The position numbers and the translations under genes were made by a program. Below are positions 42,030 to 53,161 of a stretch of 64,000 nt of DNA, in pieces (the first letter of the stretch is position 1; each line of letters starts with the position of its first letter). The notes under the pieces were generated by a model. That model had not been told where the DNA came from, ran no database searches, and saw only the letters and a list, made by a program, of their open reading frames with translations. Origin of the DNA: Argyresthia goedartella. Taxonomy: Eukaryota; Arthropoda; Insecta; Lepidoptera; Argyresthiidae. The stretch covers positions 40,878,749 through 40,942,748 of the forward strand of contig OX463807.1 in assembly GCA_949825045.1 (NCBI GenBank), written 5' to 3'.

Positions 42030-44123
42030 AAATTAGCCAGTACCGGATTTTAATGAACAGAACCCAAACAAAATCTACTCAGACTTCTTCAACATTATTC
42101 AGACAGAATTCAATAAAGTTTTCAAATTAAAGAAAGTCAGTGACTACAATGGTAAATCTAAATTTAATGACTGGGCAACGTTTGGAATTCGTAAAAGTAG
42201 AGTTATCTTGTATGACCTTTATGATCAAAAAACCTATAACTTTGATCGGGAATTTCATGACTATGTTAAAAAATATTCCAAAACTTTCAAGTTGGTTTGT
42301 AGAACTGCAAAAACTTTACACATTAATAGAACAATTCAAAATTCAAATAATAGAATGAAAACAGTTTGGCAAATAATAAACCGCGAAACTGGCAAAGTTA
42401 TACCAAGGGACAATGATTTCTGCCTACAGATAGGTGATGATGTTGTTAAATCCAACGCTGATGTTGCTCGAGCTTTTGAAACATTCTTCACCAATGTACC
42501 CGTAATCACAACGGACCGTCTAAATTGATCTGCTTCATAAAGCAGAGACTTTATTAAAAAATAACACTAGCGTCAGTAATGTATATTTAAAATTTCATCA
42601 TGTATATCCCCAGAACATTGTCAAAACGTTTAAATTACTTAACTTAAAAAATGCGGAAGACCTGTGGGGTATATCAGTCAAAGTCATTGGTTCAGTAAGT
42701 CTAGTTATAGCCCCACACTTAGCTTATATATTCAATAAATGTGTTGACGATGGGGCTTTTCCAGACCTCATGAAACACAGTAAACTGATACCTCTGTTCA
42801 AGTCGGGAGATAAGGGCGATCCTTCAAATTTCAGACCAATATCTGTTCTTCCAACACTAAGTAAAATATTTGAAAAGATTATACTCAATCAAATGCTCTC
42901 ACACTTCAACCGTACAAAACAACTCCACGCTAAACAATATGGTTTCACTAGGGGTAAATCGACTACGGATGCAGGTATTACCCTTGTATCTCATATTTAT
43001 TCTGCATGGGAGGCCGCACAGGATGCTATCGGAGTTTTTTGCGACCTGTCGAAGGCGTTTGATTGTGTTGATCATAATACGCTATTAATTAAATTAAATC
43101 ATTACGGAGTTAGAAATAAAGCGTTGTATCTACTAAGATCATACCTAAGCAATAGAATTCAAAAGGCAGAAGTTAACGGCGTAAAATCTGATGGATCGGG
43201 TGTTAAAATTGGCGTTCCACAAGGTTCCATATTAGGCCCTTTCTTATTCCTGGTATATATTAATGATCTGCCTTTCATGGTGGAGAAATTAACTGACATA
43301 GTATTGTTTGCTGATGATACTTCAATTGTCTTCAAAATTGAAAGACAAAAAGGAGATTTTGATGATGTTAATGGTGTATTGTCTTTAACCTTGAATTGGT
43401 TCACAGTTAATAATTTATTGTTAAACGCTGGTAAAAACAAGTGTATCAAATTCTCACTTCCAAATGTCAGGCAAGTTGAGACCAGTTTAGTGTTAGACAA
43501 CAGCACGTTAGAATTGGTAAATGATACGAAGTTTCTTGGAATAACCATTGATAGCAAATTGCAGTGGGGACCCCACATAGATAAATTGGCTGGTAAATTA
43601 AGTTCTGCGGCTTACGCTGTTAGGAACATCAGACAAAGCACGGATGTGGCTACATCTAGGCTAGTATATTTTAGTTACTTTCATAGTGTGATGTCCTATG
43701 GTATCTTGTTGTGGGGGAAATTCGAGCAATTTATAATTTAAAACGAACAGACTCCTTAAGAGAGCTTTTTAAAGAAATTGACATACTAACAGTAGCTAGT
43801 CAATTTATTTTCGAAAATATAATGTATGTACGCAAGAACCTTACAACATTTTCCAAACTTAGCGACAGCTGTAATGTTAACCTAAGAAATAATCACTGAC
43901 TATGTGCGCCCCGTTTAAGACTCGCGAAGGTTAGCAATTCTTTCAAGGGTCAGTGCATTCTCTACTACACTGACCCTTGATATACATAATACATACATAA
44001 GATACATCTGGAGATTTTGAAATTGCCATTTGAGCAATTTAAAAAGCATGTTAAAGCGACTTTGTCGAAAAAGGGATATTACAATGTTCAAGATTACTTA
44101 AATGACAGGACTGTATGGGGTTA
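42030..44123 (+). mobile_element. LINE A, 5'-truncated, main part
   Basis: A Jockey/CR1-like LINE begins inside the endonuclease-RT linker near 42030 and runs to its stop codon region at about 44120. There it is cut by LINE B, and its 3' UTR resumes at 47474. The 3' UTR was recognised because the minus-strand relative at 54.5-54.8 kb shows the uninterrupted arrangement. In that copy TGTATGGGGTTAATC leads directly into a CACAACACAG-type 3' UTR. Confidence 0.85.
42040..44120 (+). pseudogene. RT of LINE A, broken
   Basis: The linker reads SDYNGKSKFNDWATFGIRKS and VVKSNADVARAFETFFTNVP. A one-base shift near 42525 leads into the RT frame with LIPLFKSG, NFRPISVLPTLSKIFEKI, FCDLSKAFDCVDHN (motif A), GVPQGSILGPFLF and LFADDTSIVF (motif C). 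Near 43718 about 40 nt are deleted after SYGILLWG. The frame resumes as IRAIYNLKRTDSL and ends FKKHVKATLSKKGYYNVQDY. Catalytic motifs are intact but the frame is broken at least twice. A short ACTGACCCTTG inverted pair near 43945-43980 marks another small insertion. Confidence 0.85.
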
Positions 44124-44129
44124 TAAGAC

Positions 44130-47096
44130 AACAGAGGACCCAGGCTCTGGCAACATATGTTCTAGTATATTAGAAAACCCTAAGAATAAGGGAAGCTCAC
44201 ATGCCAAGTATATAAGCCTGGTTCATCAGAATATTCAATGTATTAGAGGCAAAGATCTACAAATAGAGTTATTTTTAAATTGTAATAAAATTGACATTTT
44301 GTGCATAACAGAGCACTGGTTAACTATTAATGAAATTATGTTTAGCTTTAAAGATCACCAGGTTGGTAGTTCGTTCACCAGACTTAATTCAATACATGGT
44401 GGGGCATTAATCATACTAAACAATCATATGAAATTCAAGGAACGTAAGGACATTGTTTCCTTATCTGCTGAACGAGCTATAGAACTTGCAGCTGTGGAAT
44501 TAGAACAGTTCATCGTTATATGTGTCTATAGGCCACCCTTGAGCGACTTTGAAATGTTCGAGAAAATAATGGAATCCGTCCTAACTATTTTTTTTATTTT
44601 TTTTTATTTTGTTTCAAATTTAATTTATAATCCGTCCTAACTATTTCATCACACAGTACGAAACGATTAATTATATGTGGTGACTTTAATGTTAATCTGT
44701 TAGAAAGAACTACTCTCAGCGTTAGATTGATAAATCTTTTCTCATCATTTAGGCTTAGCCATTTATTTATGGAGCCAACAAGAGTGACTGCTACTAGTGC
44801 TACATGCATTTACAACATTTTTACTGATGTTATTCCAATCAGTAAAAGTGTTATCAGTGAATTGGATTCAGATTATTTAGGTCAATTATTTCAATTTGAT
44901 TCTATTAGAGAACCTGTCATTAAAAAGAAAATTTCGTTTGTGCCAATAACTGCTGACCGGTTAGAAAGAATGAGATACTCTTTAGCCCAGGAACTACCGT
45001 TTTTGGCTGCTGAACAGTCTCCTAATATAATGTATAACTTATTCTTTGAAACCTTTATGAAACAGTAAGGCGCGATATTCACTTCAAAATCGGTTGTGGT
45101 TAGTGGTTCAAACGACTTTAGTACGTGGGCTACTGCAGAGTTGCATAAACGCAGGCAAGCATTGTATGCATTGTATGAGGAACGACGGTTCAACATGAGT
45201 GACGAATTTAAAGAACAAGTCAAACAGTTCTCCAAACAATTTAAATTAGACTGTCATACAGCTAAACGTAATTTTCTGAGTAGTAAAATTAAGAATAGTT
45301 CCGATGTTATAAAAACGACTTGGAAAATAATTAATGAGGAGGCCGGTCGTAGTAAAAAAGCGAGTCACGATTACGAACTAAAAATCAATGGACAGCTTAC
45401 GAGTTCTAGCTTAGAAGTTGCAACTGAATTTGAATCGTTTTTTACTAATGCACCGGCTTCCACGACTAAGTATTTAAATTCGACACCTTTGTCTGCTGTT
45501 GCAATATTAAAAGATAATGTCTCAGAGTGTGCTTCATACTTGAATTTTAAGCACGTCACAAGTTCAGATGTCGCAAAGGCATTTAAATTGATAAATGTTA
45601 AGAAAACGAATGATCTTTGGGGACTCTCTGTTCACGTCGTTAAATCCCTGATTGAATTAATTGCACCTGACCTAGCGGTCATTTTCAACAATTGTATAGA
45701 CTGCGGTGAATTTCCTGATTTAATGAAACAAAGTAAGATAATTCCCCTCTTCAAAGCAGGTAGTACTCAAGACCCCACCAATTTCAGACCTATATCAATA
45801 CTACCAACTTTTAGTAAAATTTTTGAGAAATTAATCTTATCACAGCTATTACATCATTTTGAATCAAATAAGCTAATGCATAACAAACAGTTTGGATTCA
45901 CTCGCGGTCGTTCAACAACAGATGCCGGAATTCAGTTCATTGAAAGTATTTTTGATGCCTGGGAAGAGTCACAAGATGCCCTAGGCATTTTTTGTGACTT
46001 ATCTAAGGCTTTTTATTGCGTTTGTCATGAAACATTGATCAGGAAATTACATCATTATGGAGTTAGAGACACGTCATTGAATTTGTTAAAATCTTATCTG
46101 AACGGAAGAATACAAAGGGTAGACGTAAACGGAGAACGATCACCAGGATCATTGGTTTCTTTGGGCGTGCCACAGGGCTCAATATTGGGACCCTTCCTAT
46201 TCCTCATCTATATAAACGACTTACCCTATCTAGGAAGGGACTGTCATGATATGGTACTGTTTGCTGATGACACCTCACTTATTTTTAAAACAAAGCGAAA
46301 CCAACACGCTAATGATGATCACGTGAACAATACCATATCAAGAGTGGTAAATTGGTTTAATGTTAATAATTTGCTATTAAATGAGAAAAAGACTAAATGT
46401 GTTAAGTTTCTTACTACTAACGTTAAAAATAATCAGACATGTATAACAATTAAAAATGAGGAATTGGAATTGTTAACCAGCACAGTGTTTCTAGGTATAA
46501 CGTTGGATTCCAAACTCCAATGGGGTCCACATATTGATAAGCTATCGAACAGACTGAGCTCTGCAGCTTTTGCATGCAGGAAAATCCGTCACTTGACAGA
46601 TTTAAAAACAGCCAGATTAGTTTATTTTAGTTATTTTCATAGTATTATGTCCTACGGTATTCTGCTCTGGGGCAGTGCTGCTGACATAAATACTATTTTT
46701 GTGCTGCAGAAGCGGGCTGTTCGTGCGATTTATAAAATGAATAATAGAGATTCTCTTAGAAATAAGTTTAAAGAAGTAAATATATTGACAGTCCATAGTC
46801 AATATATTTACGAGAATATTATGTATGTCCATAAGAACATTGTTAACTTTCGAAGAAACTGTGATATACATAACTTTAATACTAGAAACAAGGACAAACT
46901 TGCAGTGCCCACTACTTGGCTCCATAAAATAAAAAACTCGTTCAAGGGTAATTGTGTAAGATTTTACAATAAACTCCCAATCACTTTGACAGATCTAACA
47001 ATTAATAAGTTCAAGAAATACATCAAGCAAAGGCTTATTTCTAAAGCTTACTACAGTATTAAAGAGTACATAGACGATAAAAATGCTTGGGACTGA
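44130..47096 (+). pseudogene. Endonuclease-RT of LINE B, two lesions
   Basis: The endonuclease part reads KYISLVHQNIQCIRGKD, ILCITEHWL, HGGALIIL and VCVYRPP. It is interrupted by the 38-bp insertion at 44591-44628 and resumes one frame away with LIICGDFNVNLLERT and LDSDYLGQLFQF. A TAA at 45066-45068 follows. The same frame then runs open from 45069 to a stop at 47094-47096, including 666 residues from 45096. It has NFRPISILPTFSKIFEKL, FCDLSKAFYCV (motif A, with Y where D is usual after AF), GVPQGSILGPFLF, LFADDTSLIF (motif C) and the C-terminal KAYYSIKEYIDDKNAWD. Only one insertion and one nonsense codon separate it from an intact ORF2, so it is a young copy. Confidence 0.9.
44573..44646 (-). 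mobile_element. 38-bp T-rich retro-insertion with 18-bp target duplication
   Basis: AATCCGTCCTAACTATTT stands at 44573-44590 and again at 44629-44646. Between them are 38 bp that, read on the minus strand, end in an A-rich tail. This is the form of a severely truncated LINE-mediated insertion. Its 56-bp net addition moves the endonuclease frame exactly as observed. Confidence 0.9.
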
Positions 47097-47473
47097 ATTG
47101 TTCTAATTAATTGTGAGCATCCTCACTGCCAGAGTTTCTTTTACTGGACACTTGGAGGCCTTTTACACCTCCAAAGATTAATTTAATTATACAACTCTTG
47201 ACTGTGGGGACCATTTACATCTCCTATCATCATTGTATTATTCACTAAAGAGACTATACATCTCTGTTATTTATATTTTAATTATTTTATTATGACATTT
47301 GAGACTCTTTACATCTCTCAGAAACAATAATTAAGTACTTTTTTTTTCTGATAATATGATACAAATAATAATACCAAATGTTCTGTAAAAAATGAAATGA
47401 AATGACATGTTAAAGTGCCCTTGTGGCCTATTTACAGAATAAACGTTTTGAGTTTTGAGTTTTTTTTTTTGAG

Positions 47474-47745
47474 TTAATCTGGCTCAACACAGACCTTGCT
47501 GTTAAGAGTTTTGTAATTATTTATTCCTGCTTATTAATCATAACAATTAAATTTTTCATATTTGTATTCGTTAAGCACAACCTATTTTTAAAAGAGATCT
47601 AAAAATCAATCTGTGGGAGTTTCTACGCCCTTCTTCTCCCACAGTGGTCCAATGTAGAGAAGAGGCAAAAATGACGTTTGCTAAGTATATGTAAATATCT
47701 ACAGTAATAAATTACTTTGACTATTGACTATTGACTATTAAGCCA
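47474..47745 (+). mobile_element. LINE A 3' UTR (after LINE B)
   Basis: The segment TTAATCTGGCTCAACACAGA to TTTGACTATTGACTATTGAC is the continuation of LINE A. It shares GGCAAAAATGACGTTTGCTA and TACAGTAATAAATTACTTTG with the minus-strand copies at 13.0 and 54.5 kb. It ends in TTGACTA tandem repeats. Confidence 0.85.
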
Positions 47746-47925
47746 TACTCCACCACGCGGCGTCAGTGCGGGTTGATGGAGGCGTAGCGACCTTCAGCCT
47801 AACGTGTCATCCGTAACACTCAACGTTCGACGTACTGACACTAGACGTACATAGTAAGGATTTGAACCTGCATCTCCAGTGTCAGAAGCAATCATGAACT
47901 GACTTAGACCATAGAGCTCTTATTA
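47746..47925 (-). mobile_element. tRNA-like SINE, family S3 (copy 2)
   Basis: AGCCATACTCCACCACGCGG, CGTCAGTGCGGGTTGATGGA and an inverted B-box area AAGGATTTGAACCTGCATCT match the S3 copy at 19.9 kb. It directly abuts the LINE A tail. Confidence 0.6.
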
Positions 47926-47989
47926 ACATTTAAATATATATACTATAAATAATTTGTTTAAATATATTGAAATATATTTAAACTATATA

Positions 47990-48532
47990 TGTTCACGCTT
48001 CTCAGTACCTAATGACCTCGTAGGGGCCCATGAGCTACGAGGTAGCGTGACGATCAGGTGCCAAGAAGTGATGAACGTCGGCGATTCACCGAGCTGAAGT
48101 TATGTGGGGTAGATCTAACCTGGTCTGTGCTTCGGTCCCGTCAACTGTCTCTCTGCAAGGCCCGGGTGCACCCTAGGCTCTTCTTGGTAGACAGGTTCTT
48201 CAGCCAACCAGGTATGACTGGCGGGCCAGCTTCAATGAGCACAGTGTTCCAACACAGGTTATGTTCAACGTGGTAAATACAAATCGGGCACGAAAATCCG
48301 AACTTTATCTGGTTCGAGAGACAACGGCACACTCAGCTATATTAACAATCCTGAGGGAATCCCGAATACATTCCAGATGCCCTGCGATTTAATTTCAACC
48401 CCTAACCAAAACGCGTTTACATTGCGAGGGCTTTGGTCTGTCAGTTGTCAAAACTGCCTGATTGACAGCTAACGTCAAAATTAAAATGACCGTTCAGAAA
48501 CCATCGATCGAATATCGATTTGGAATCGAACA
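47990..48532 (-). repeat. 3' LTR of BEL/Pao element
   Basis: 543 bp, TG...CA in plus sense, matching the other LTR over its whole length with scattered substitutions and small indels. In the minus sense it is the downstream LTR. The purine-rich GGGCGGGTGAT just before it on the minus strand is the likely polypurine tract. Confidence 0.9.
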
Positions 48533-48564
48533 ATCACCCGCCCGGACACGCACCCACCTGTCCC

Positions 48565-50409
48565 CTAATCTACGGGCAGCCAAAACAACGTTGCTACCGC
48601 TCGTTTTAGAACCGAGCCTCCTACTAGAACCTCTGCAGATCGGGGAGTCCCGTCCTTGCCAGGGAACAAGTTAACAATGCGCCCCCTGCGCCAACGTAGT
48701 GGCGGTAGGTTAGCATCCTTAACCAGAACGAGGTCACCAACACTAGGGGGGCTAGTTTTGTCAGTCCACTTAAGGCGCTGTTGTAAGATATGCAGATACT
48801 CGAGCGACCAACGCTTCCAGAAATTCTGAGTAAACTGCTGCAACATCTGATACCTTGACAACCGATACAATTTCACTCCCTCGAAGGGGTGCTCGGGCAA
48901 CGCGTTAAGTGGCTGTCCTATCAAGAAATGGCCTGGGGTCAGAGCCTCCAGTTCATTTGGATCCGAGCTGAGCGGACACAACGGTCGCGAATTGAGGACG
49001 GCCTCGATCTTACAAAACAATGTCGCGAGCTCCTCAAAAGTCAGCGCGGTCTGACCTACTATACGCCCTAAGTGCATCTTAGCTGACTTAACTACGGCCT
49101 CAAAAATCCGGGGGCAAATCGGTGGGTTGAAGGTCCACTGTATACCCCGACGGGCATCACAAAACCCGTGAAGGGTTGCCTTGTAATCCCCAGCAGGGAC
49201 CAATTTCCTTGGCAGCGATACATTATTTATGTCCGATTGCGAGGTGAACATTCGCGTCCAATCAGTCAACGAATCACCTGAGAGGTGGGTGTCCCAGGTC
49301 AACTGAGCCGCCCATAGCCTTTGCATAAAACATTTGAGAGCAAAGGTGACTGGAGAAATCCATCTATTCGGGTCGAACGTTCTCGCAATCGTTGACAGTA
49401 CTGACCGCTTCGTCCAGGCCTTCGGTGTTTCTAAAACCACCCGATAGGTAAACTCATCATGGACGGGCCGGTACTGAATTCCAAGCACTGACAACATGTT
49501 AGGGTTGTCAGGATTCTCAAAAACGTGCGGGTCTTGTTGAAACTCATCTGGGAGACCAGCAATCAACTCAGGGGAGTTGGACATCCACTTGCGTAGTTCA
49601 TAGCCGCCTCGTTCCAGCAATTGAATGAGCTCGTCACGTCGGTCCAGAGCTTCCTCTACACTGGCTGCCCCTGTGCAGACGTCATCGACGTACAAATCTT
49701 GCTCCAGGATAGCGGCGGCTCTAGGATAGCTCACACGGTCACGCGACGCCAAATCCCGCAGGGTACGCATCGCCAAATACGGGCTAGACCGTAACCCATA
49801 CGTGTTCGTGTTTAACTCATAGACCTTGACTGGCTCGGCCGTGGACTTACGCCAAAGTATCAACTGATACCTTCTGTCAGCCGGATGAATTACCGTTTGC
49901 CTAAACATCATCCGAATGTCTGCGACAAATATAATCTGGTGTCTCCGAAAGCTCGTGAGAATATCCGAAATATCACGACTCAACTTGGGTCCCGAATGTA
50001 GACACTGATTCAGGGACATCCCGTTCGAGGTAGGTGCTGACCCATCAAAAACAACTCGAATCTTGCCGGTAGGGGTTCGCAGGACGGCATGGTGTGGAAG
50101 GAAACAATGATCCTCAGATCTCCAGTCCACACCCGATACCGTCATGTGTCCTAACGACTCATACTCCCTCATGAAATCGACGTATTTTTGTTTAAATACG
50201 GCGTCCCTTGACATCCTACGCTCCATCGACATCAATCTCGTCTCAGCCATCTTCCTAGATTCTCCTAGTGGCGGTCGATCGGCCCTGAGAGGCAGTCGAG
50301 TTACAAAACGACCAGAACGAAGGCGACCAGTACTATTCTGGTAAAACAACTCGCACTCTTCTTCGTCTGCGTCGACTCGACGAACGGTGGGAGGTAGTAT
50401 CCACAGCAA
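48565..50409 (-). pseudogene. BEL/Pao pol: RT fused in frame to integrase C terminus
   Basis: A 614-codon open frame. Residues 1-60 are the pre-RT region (RRVDADEEECELFYQ, RFVTRLPLRADRPPLGESR). RT follows with KIRVVFDGSA, a FVADIRMMFRQ motif A region and QDLYVDDVCTG (motif C, Y at residue 240). RNase H begins with LHGFCDARRG, but at residue 423 the protein jumps to IQWTFNPP, the point in BEL integrases after the last catalytic block. It then has TALTFEELATLFCKIEAVLN and a PPLRWRRGRIV C-terminal segment. The body of RNase H and the integrase zinc finger and DDE core are deleted without losing frame. The N terminus overlaps the protease frame (50333-50409), another lesion, so the first codon here is not a true start. 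Confidence 0.9.
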
Positions 50410-50857
50410 TCAACCCGTCCGGCTGAAGAACTCGCCAATCCGACAACAGAAACCTACCCAGAACGTCTGCTCCCAGTAGCAGGTCGACCGGGGCTGGAGT
50501 GTCAAAATCGGGATCCGCCAACTTGAGTCCTGATGTCAGGAATCGAACGGCCGGATTCAACTTCACCAAGGGGTGTCTGCCCATGACATGCGTCATTACT
50601 AAAGCTTGCACGGATGTTTTTGTCAAAATGTCATAACGTGGAGAGAACGTGATCACCGATTGACCAACTACATTCGTAACCGTAACATTCCCCACGCCCC
50701 GTATTGATTTATTATACCTATTTACCTTGAGGCCCAACCATTTTGCTAAATCATTCGATACAATGCAGCCCTGAGCTCCAGAATCTAATAGGGCGCGAAC
50801 GTATGTTGGGTTGTCCGCCAAATCCCAAACAAGCACAGAGGCGATCGGTAACACCAC
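50333..50857 (-). pseudogene. BEL/Pao aspartic protease region
   Basis: The open frame reads VLVWDLADNPTYVRALLDSG, with DSGAQ as the retropepsin active site (aspartate codon at 50783-50785), and later DLLLGADVLGRFL. It is in the same frame as gag but separated from it by TAG codons at 51119-51121 and 50900-50902. Its apparent start is an internal GTG codon, so it should be read as a continuation of the gag-pol frame. At the C-terminal end the frame drifts into an arginine-rich run where the RT frame takes over, indicating a frameshift and probably a small deletion. Confidence 0.88.
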
Positions 50858-51118
50858 CGTCTCCGGTTGGGGGGCAACAAATGGTTGGGCCGCAAATTCC
50901 TAGCGGGGGCCCCCGGGGTCCCACTCTGCCTGTAACCGATCAGGTATGCAGCTATACGCCAGAGGGTCCCACTGTACAAATGGCCCACGCGCCGGTTCCA
51001 CTGCCACCCTACGATTCCCCGTAAAGGGGGGTGGGCGTGAATTCAACCGTGGCCGCTCCATGAGCGGGGGGGACATCACATGTGACCGACGAGGACGAGG
51101 CGACGAGCGGGGCGACAA

Positions 51119-52615
51119 CTAAGGCGGCGTCCGAACCGCACCCGCATAGCTCGAAGGTGTCCCATGCCACCCGCCCGTTACGGCCTGCTCAACACACCCA
51201 ATGTCCCGCTGAGTCGGATGCTGAGTCGCAACCGAAAACTCAGGGCCCCCCATGTAATGATCCTGAGTGCGGCCCTGCACCCTAGTACTGCCCTGTGCAC
51301 GTGGGGACGTTGGCCCCTGAGTTGCGCTCCGAGTCGCAAACGAATTCTCAGGGCCCCATGCCGTGTCACCCTGGGTACGGCCCTGTGGTGGCTGTTGGCC
51401 GGACCGGTTCATGCACAACAGATTGTTGTGGGGCCCACCACAATATCCGCACATTTGTGTGCGCGTGCAGTCCCTAGCCATGTGTGGCCCGAGGCACAGG
51501 AAACACCAGCTCCGCTGCTTGGCCATCCGGCGCCGTCCCTGAACCCTAAGTTCCCCGAACTTATTGCAATTGGCCACAGCATGGCCAATCTGCCTACAAC
51601 ATGGGCAGGTCTCACCATGTGGGGTCAATTCACTCACAGTCCCATACGACTGCCGGTTGGTGCGGTCCTTCCTCGTCGGAGGGCCCCTACTCACAGCGCT
51701 CCCGGCAGCTCTCTGTGGCTCCGAAGGATGGGTGACCGTCAACCCCAAATTTTCTGCCCGTCGAGCCTCCTCTTCCAAAAATCCGACCAAGTCGGAGAAG
51801 GCGGGCAGGTCCTCGGCCGACCTCCCGTGAGACTGTTCGAAACGAGTCTGCACGTCAGCGGGTAGGCGGGAAAGTACAATGTACAACAGTAGGTACGACC
51901 ATTCACCAACCGGAAGTCCAAGATTCTCTAGAGCCTTGGTGACGGACAACAATGGGTTCAAAACCTCCGTCTGTATGGCCCCGACCTTGTTCACAACCGG
52001 GATGCTAAACAAACGGTTCAGTTGGGCATCGGCCAACCTCCGTTTGTTGTGGTAACGTCTGACCAACAATTGCCTGGCCGTCTCATAGTTACCCTCCGTA
52101 ACTGTCAAATGAGCGACCAGCTCCCTAGGCTCACCCCTCAATGCTGCCACCAGCTGAGCCATCTTGACAGACTTGGTAATGTCCGATCGCATGTGCACCA
52201 AACTGTCGAACAGATTGATGAAGCTCATCCATTCCCCGGAGACGCCGTCAAAAGTAGGCATAGTTATGGCAGGTAACCTGGACCCCGATCCCTGATGCGT
52301 CAGAGGTGCTTCAGTGTCACCATCATGGCTGGACTCACGCTGTCTACGTATGTCCGCAGCCTTCTGCGTGATAGCAGCTGCCATATCCATACATTGGTCG
52401 ACATCCCCTATCAACCGTGACAGCCTGTCAGGTGCACAACCATCAACTGATTCCGCCTGCGCGGACAATTCGAGCACCCTATTGTAACGTTCCTTAACGT
52501 CCATAGACCGCTCCAGTACCACATCATGCCTATCTAAACGGTCTATCAGACCGTGTGCGGAGGAAAACCATCTGAGTTCCTTAGAAACAACCTTCTGGAT
52601 TTCAGATAACGACAT
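51119..52615 (-). CDS. gag: BEL/Pao gag
   Basis: A 498-codon frame starts ATG at 52615 and ends TAG at 51119-51121. The central domain has LPAITMPTFDGVSGEWMSFI, as in the Gag family found in BEL/Pao elements (DUF1759-type), followed by an MRSDITKSVKMAQLVAALRG stretch. The C-terminal part holds three zinc knuckles: CPCCRQIGHAVANC, CFLCLGPHMARDC and CGYCGGPHNNLLC. It would form the nucleocapsid of virus-like particles and bind element RNA. The leader 52616-53161 lies between it and the 5' LTR. The frame is intact up to the TAG, after which the frame continues toward protease. Confidence 0.9.
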   Translation of the reverse strand: MSLSEIQKVVSKELRWFSSAHGLIDRLDRHDVVLERSMDVKERYNRVLELSAQAESVDGCAPDRLSRLIGDVDQCMDMAAAITQKAADIRRQRESSHDGDTEAPLTHQGSGSRLPAITMPTFDGVSGEWMSFINLFDSLVHMRSDITKSVKMAQLVAALRGEPRELVAHLTVTEGNYETARQLLVRRYHNKRRLADAQLNRLFSIPVVNKVGAIQTEVLNPLLSVTKALENLGLPVGEWSYLLLYIVLSRLPADVQTRFEQSHGRSAEDLPAFSDLVGFLEEEARRAENLGLTVTHPSEPQRAAGSAVSRGPPTRKDRTNRQSYGTVSELTPHGETCPCCRQIGHAVANCNKFGELRVQGRRRMAKQRSWCFLCLGPHMARDCTRTQMCGYCGGPHNNLLCMNRSGQQPPQGRTQGDTAWGPENSFATRSATQGPTSPRAQGSTRVQGRTQDHYMGGPEFSVATQHPTQRDIGCVEQAVTGGWHGTPSSYAGAVRTPP

Positions 52616-53144
52616 GATCGGAACGATACTTACTCACAATTTGCAGTAACTCAATTTTATTGGACCCTCCAGTCTATAACCCAAACGAGGGAACCCTAAA
52701 CTATAACTTAAACAATGTTGTTTTCCTTAAACAATAGGAACCGAGTTTTATATCTATATGAATTCTGTAAATAACAATTTAGTCTCCCTTTATCACTACA
52801 ACACACACAGATAGTCAATATTAGTTCAAGTTATAAATTGCTATAAACTGAAAACAATGTAATAGCCTGCTATCAATAGATGTAACTACCTATGTTAACC
52901 AAAACATTCATTCAATAGCATTACTAGACCACTAATAGATTGACTAACTGGTAATTCAATGCATATTTCAATTCAATATCTGTCTGTCTACTACCAGCAA
53001 TAGACTTATAGCTTACAATACTACCAATCTATGTGGATATAGGAACAACAACCAAGTTACCTAATAACCGCCTATACCTACAGATTGATAGTCCCAAATC
53101 GTGCCTTCCTGGAGCCCTTGACGGCTGCAAATCTCAGGAAGCCA

Positions 53145-53161
53145 CGCTCTAGCTACCAAAA
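53145..53161 (-). promoter_or_regulatory. Putative primer-binding site of BEL/Pao element
   Basis: Immediately inside the 5' LTR the minus strand reads TTTTGGTAGCTAGAGCG. TGGT next to the LTR is the usual start of a sequence complementary to a tRNA 3' end. The tRNA species was not determined. Confidence 0.6.

Larger units (their letters stand above)
44124..47473 (+). mobile_element. LINE B, inserted into LINE A
   Basis: The element runs from just before its endonuclease start (TAAGACAACAGAGGACCCAG) to a TTTTGAG-repeat tail (AATAAACGTTTTGAGTTTTG). It lies exactly in the LINE A 3' UTR. The left junction is GGGGTTA then TAAGACAAC, the right junction GAG then TTAATCTGG. A short TTA or GTTA may be the target duplication. 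No ORF1 is present, so the copy is 5'-truncated near the start of ORF2. Confidence 0.88.

Noticed and set aside
45096..45110. Possible independent start of a 666-residue RT gene
   Set aside because: The same frame continues upstream as LINE ORF2 across a single TAA; the start is internal to a retrotransposon frame.
51164..51865. 233-codon plus-strand frame
   Set aside because: It lies antisense to the BEL gag frame, which has clear zinc knuckles; the GC-rich gag explains the open shadow.
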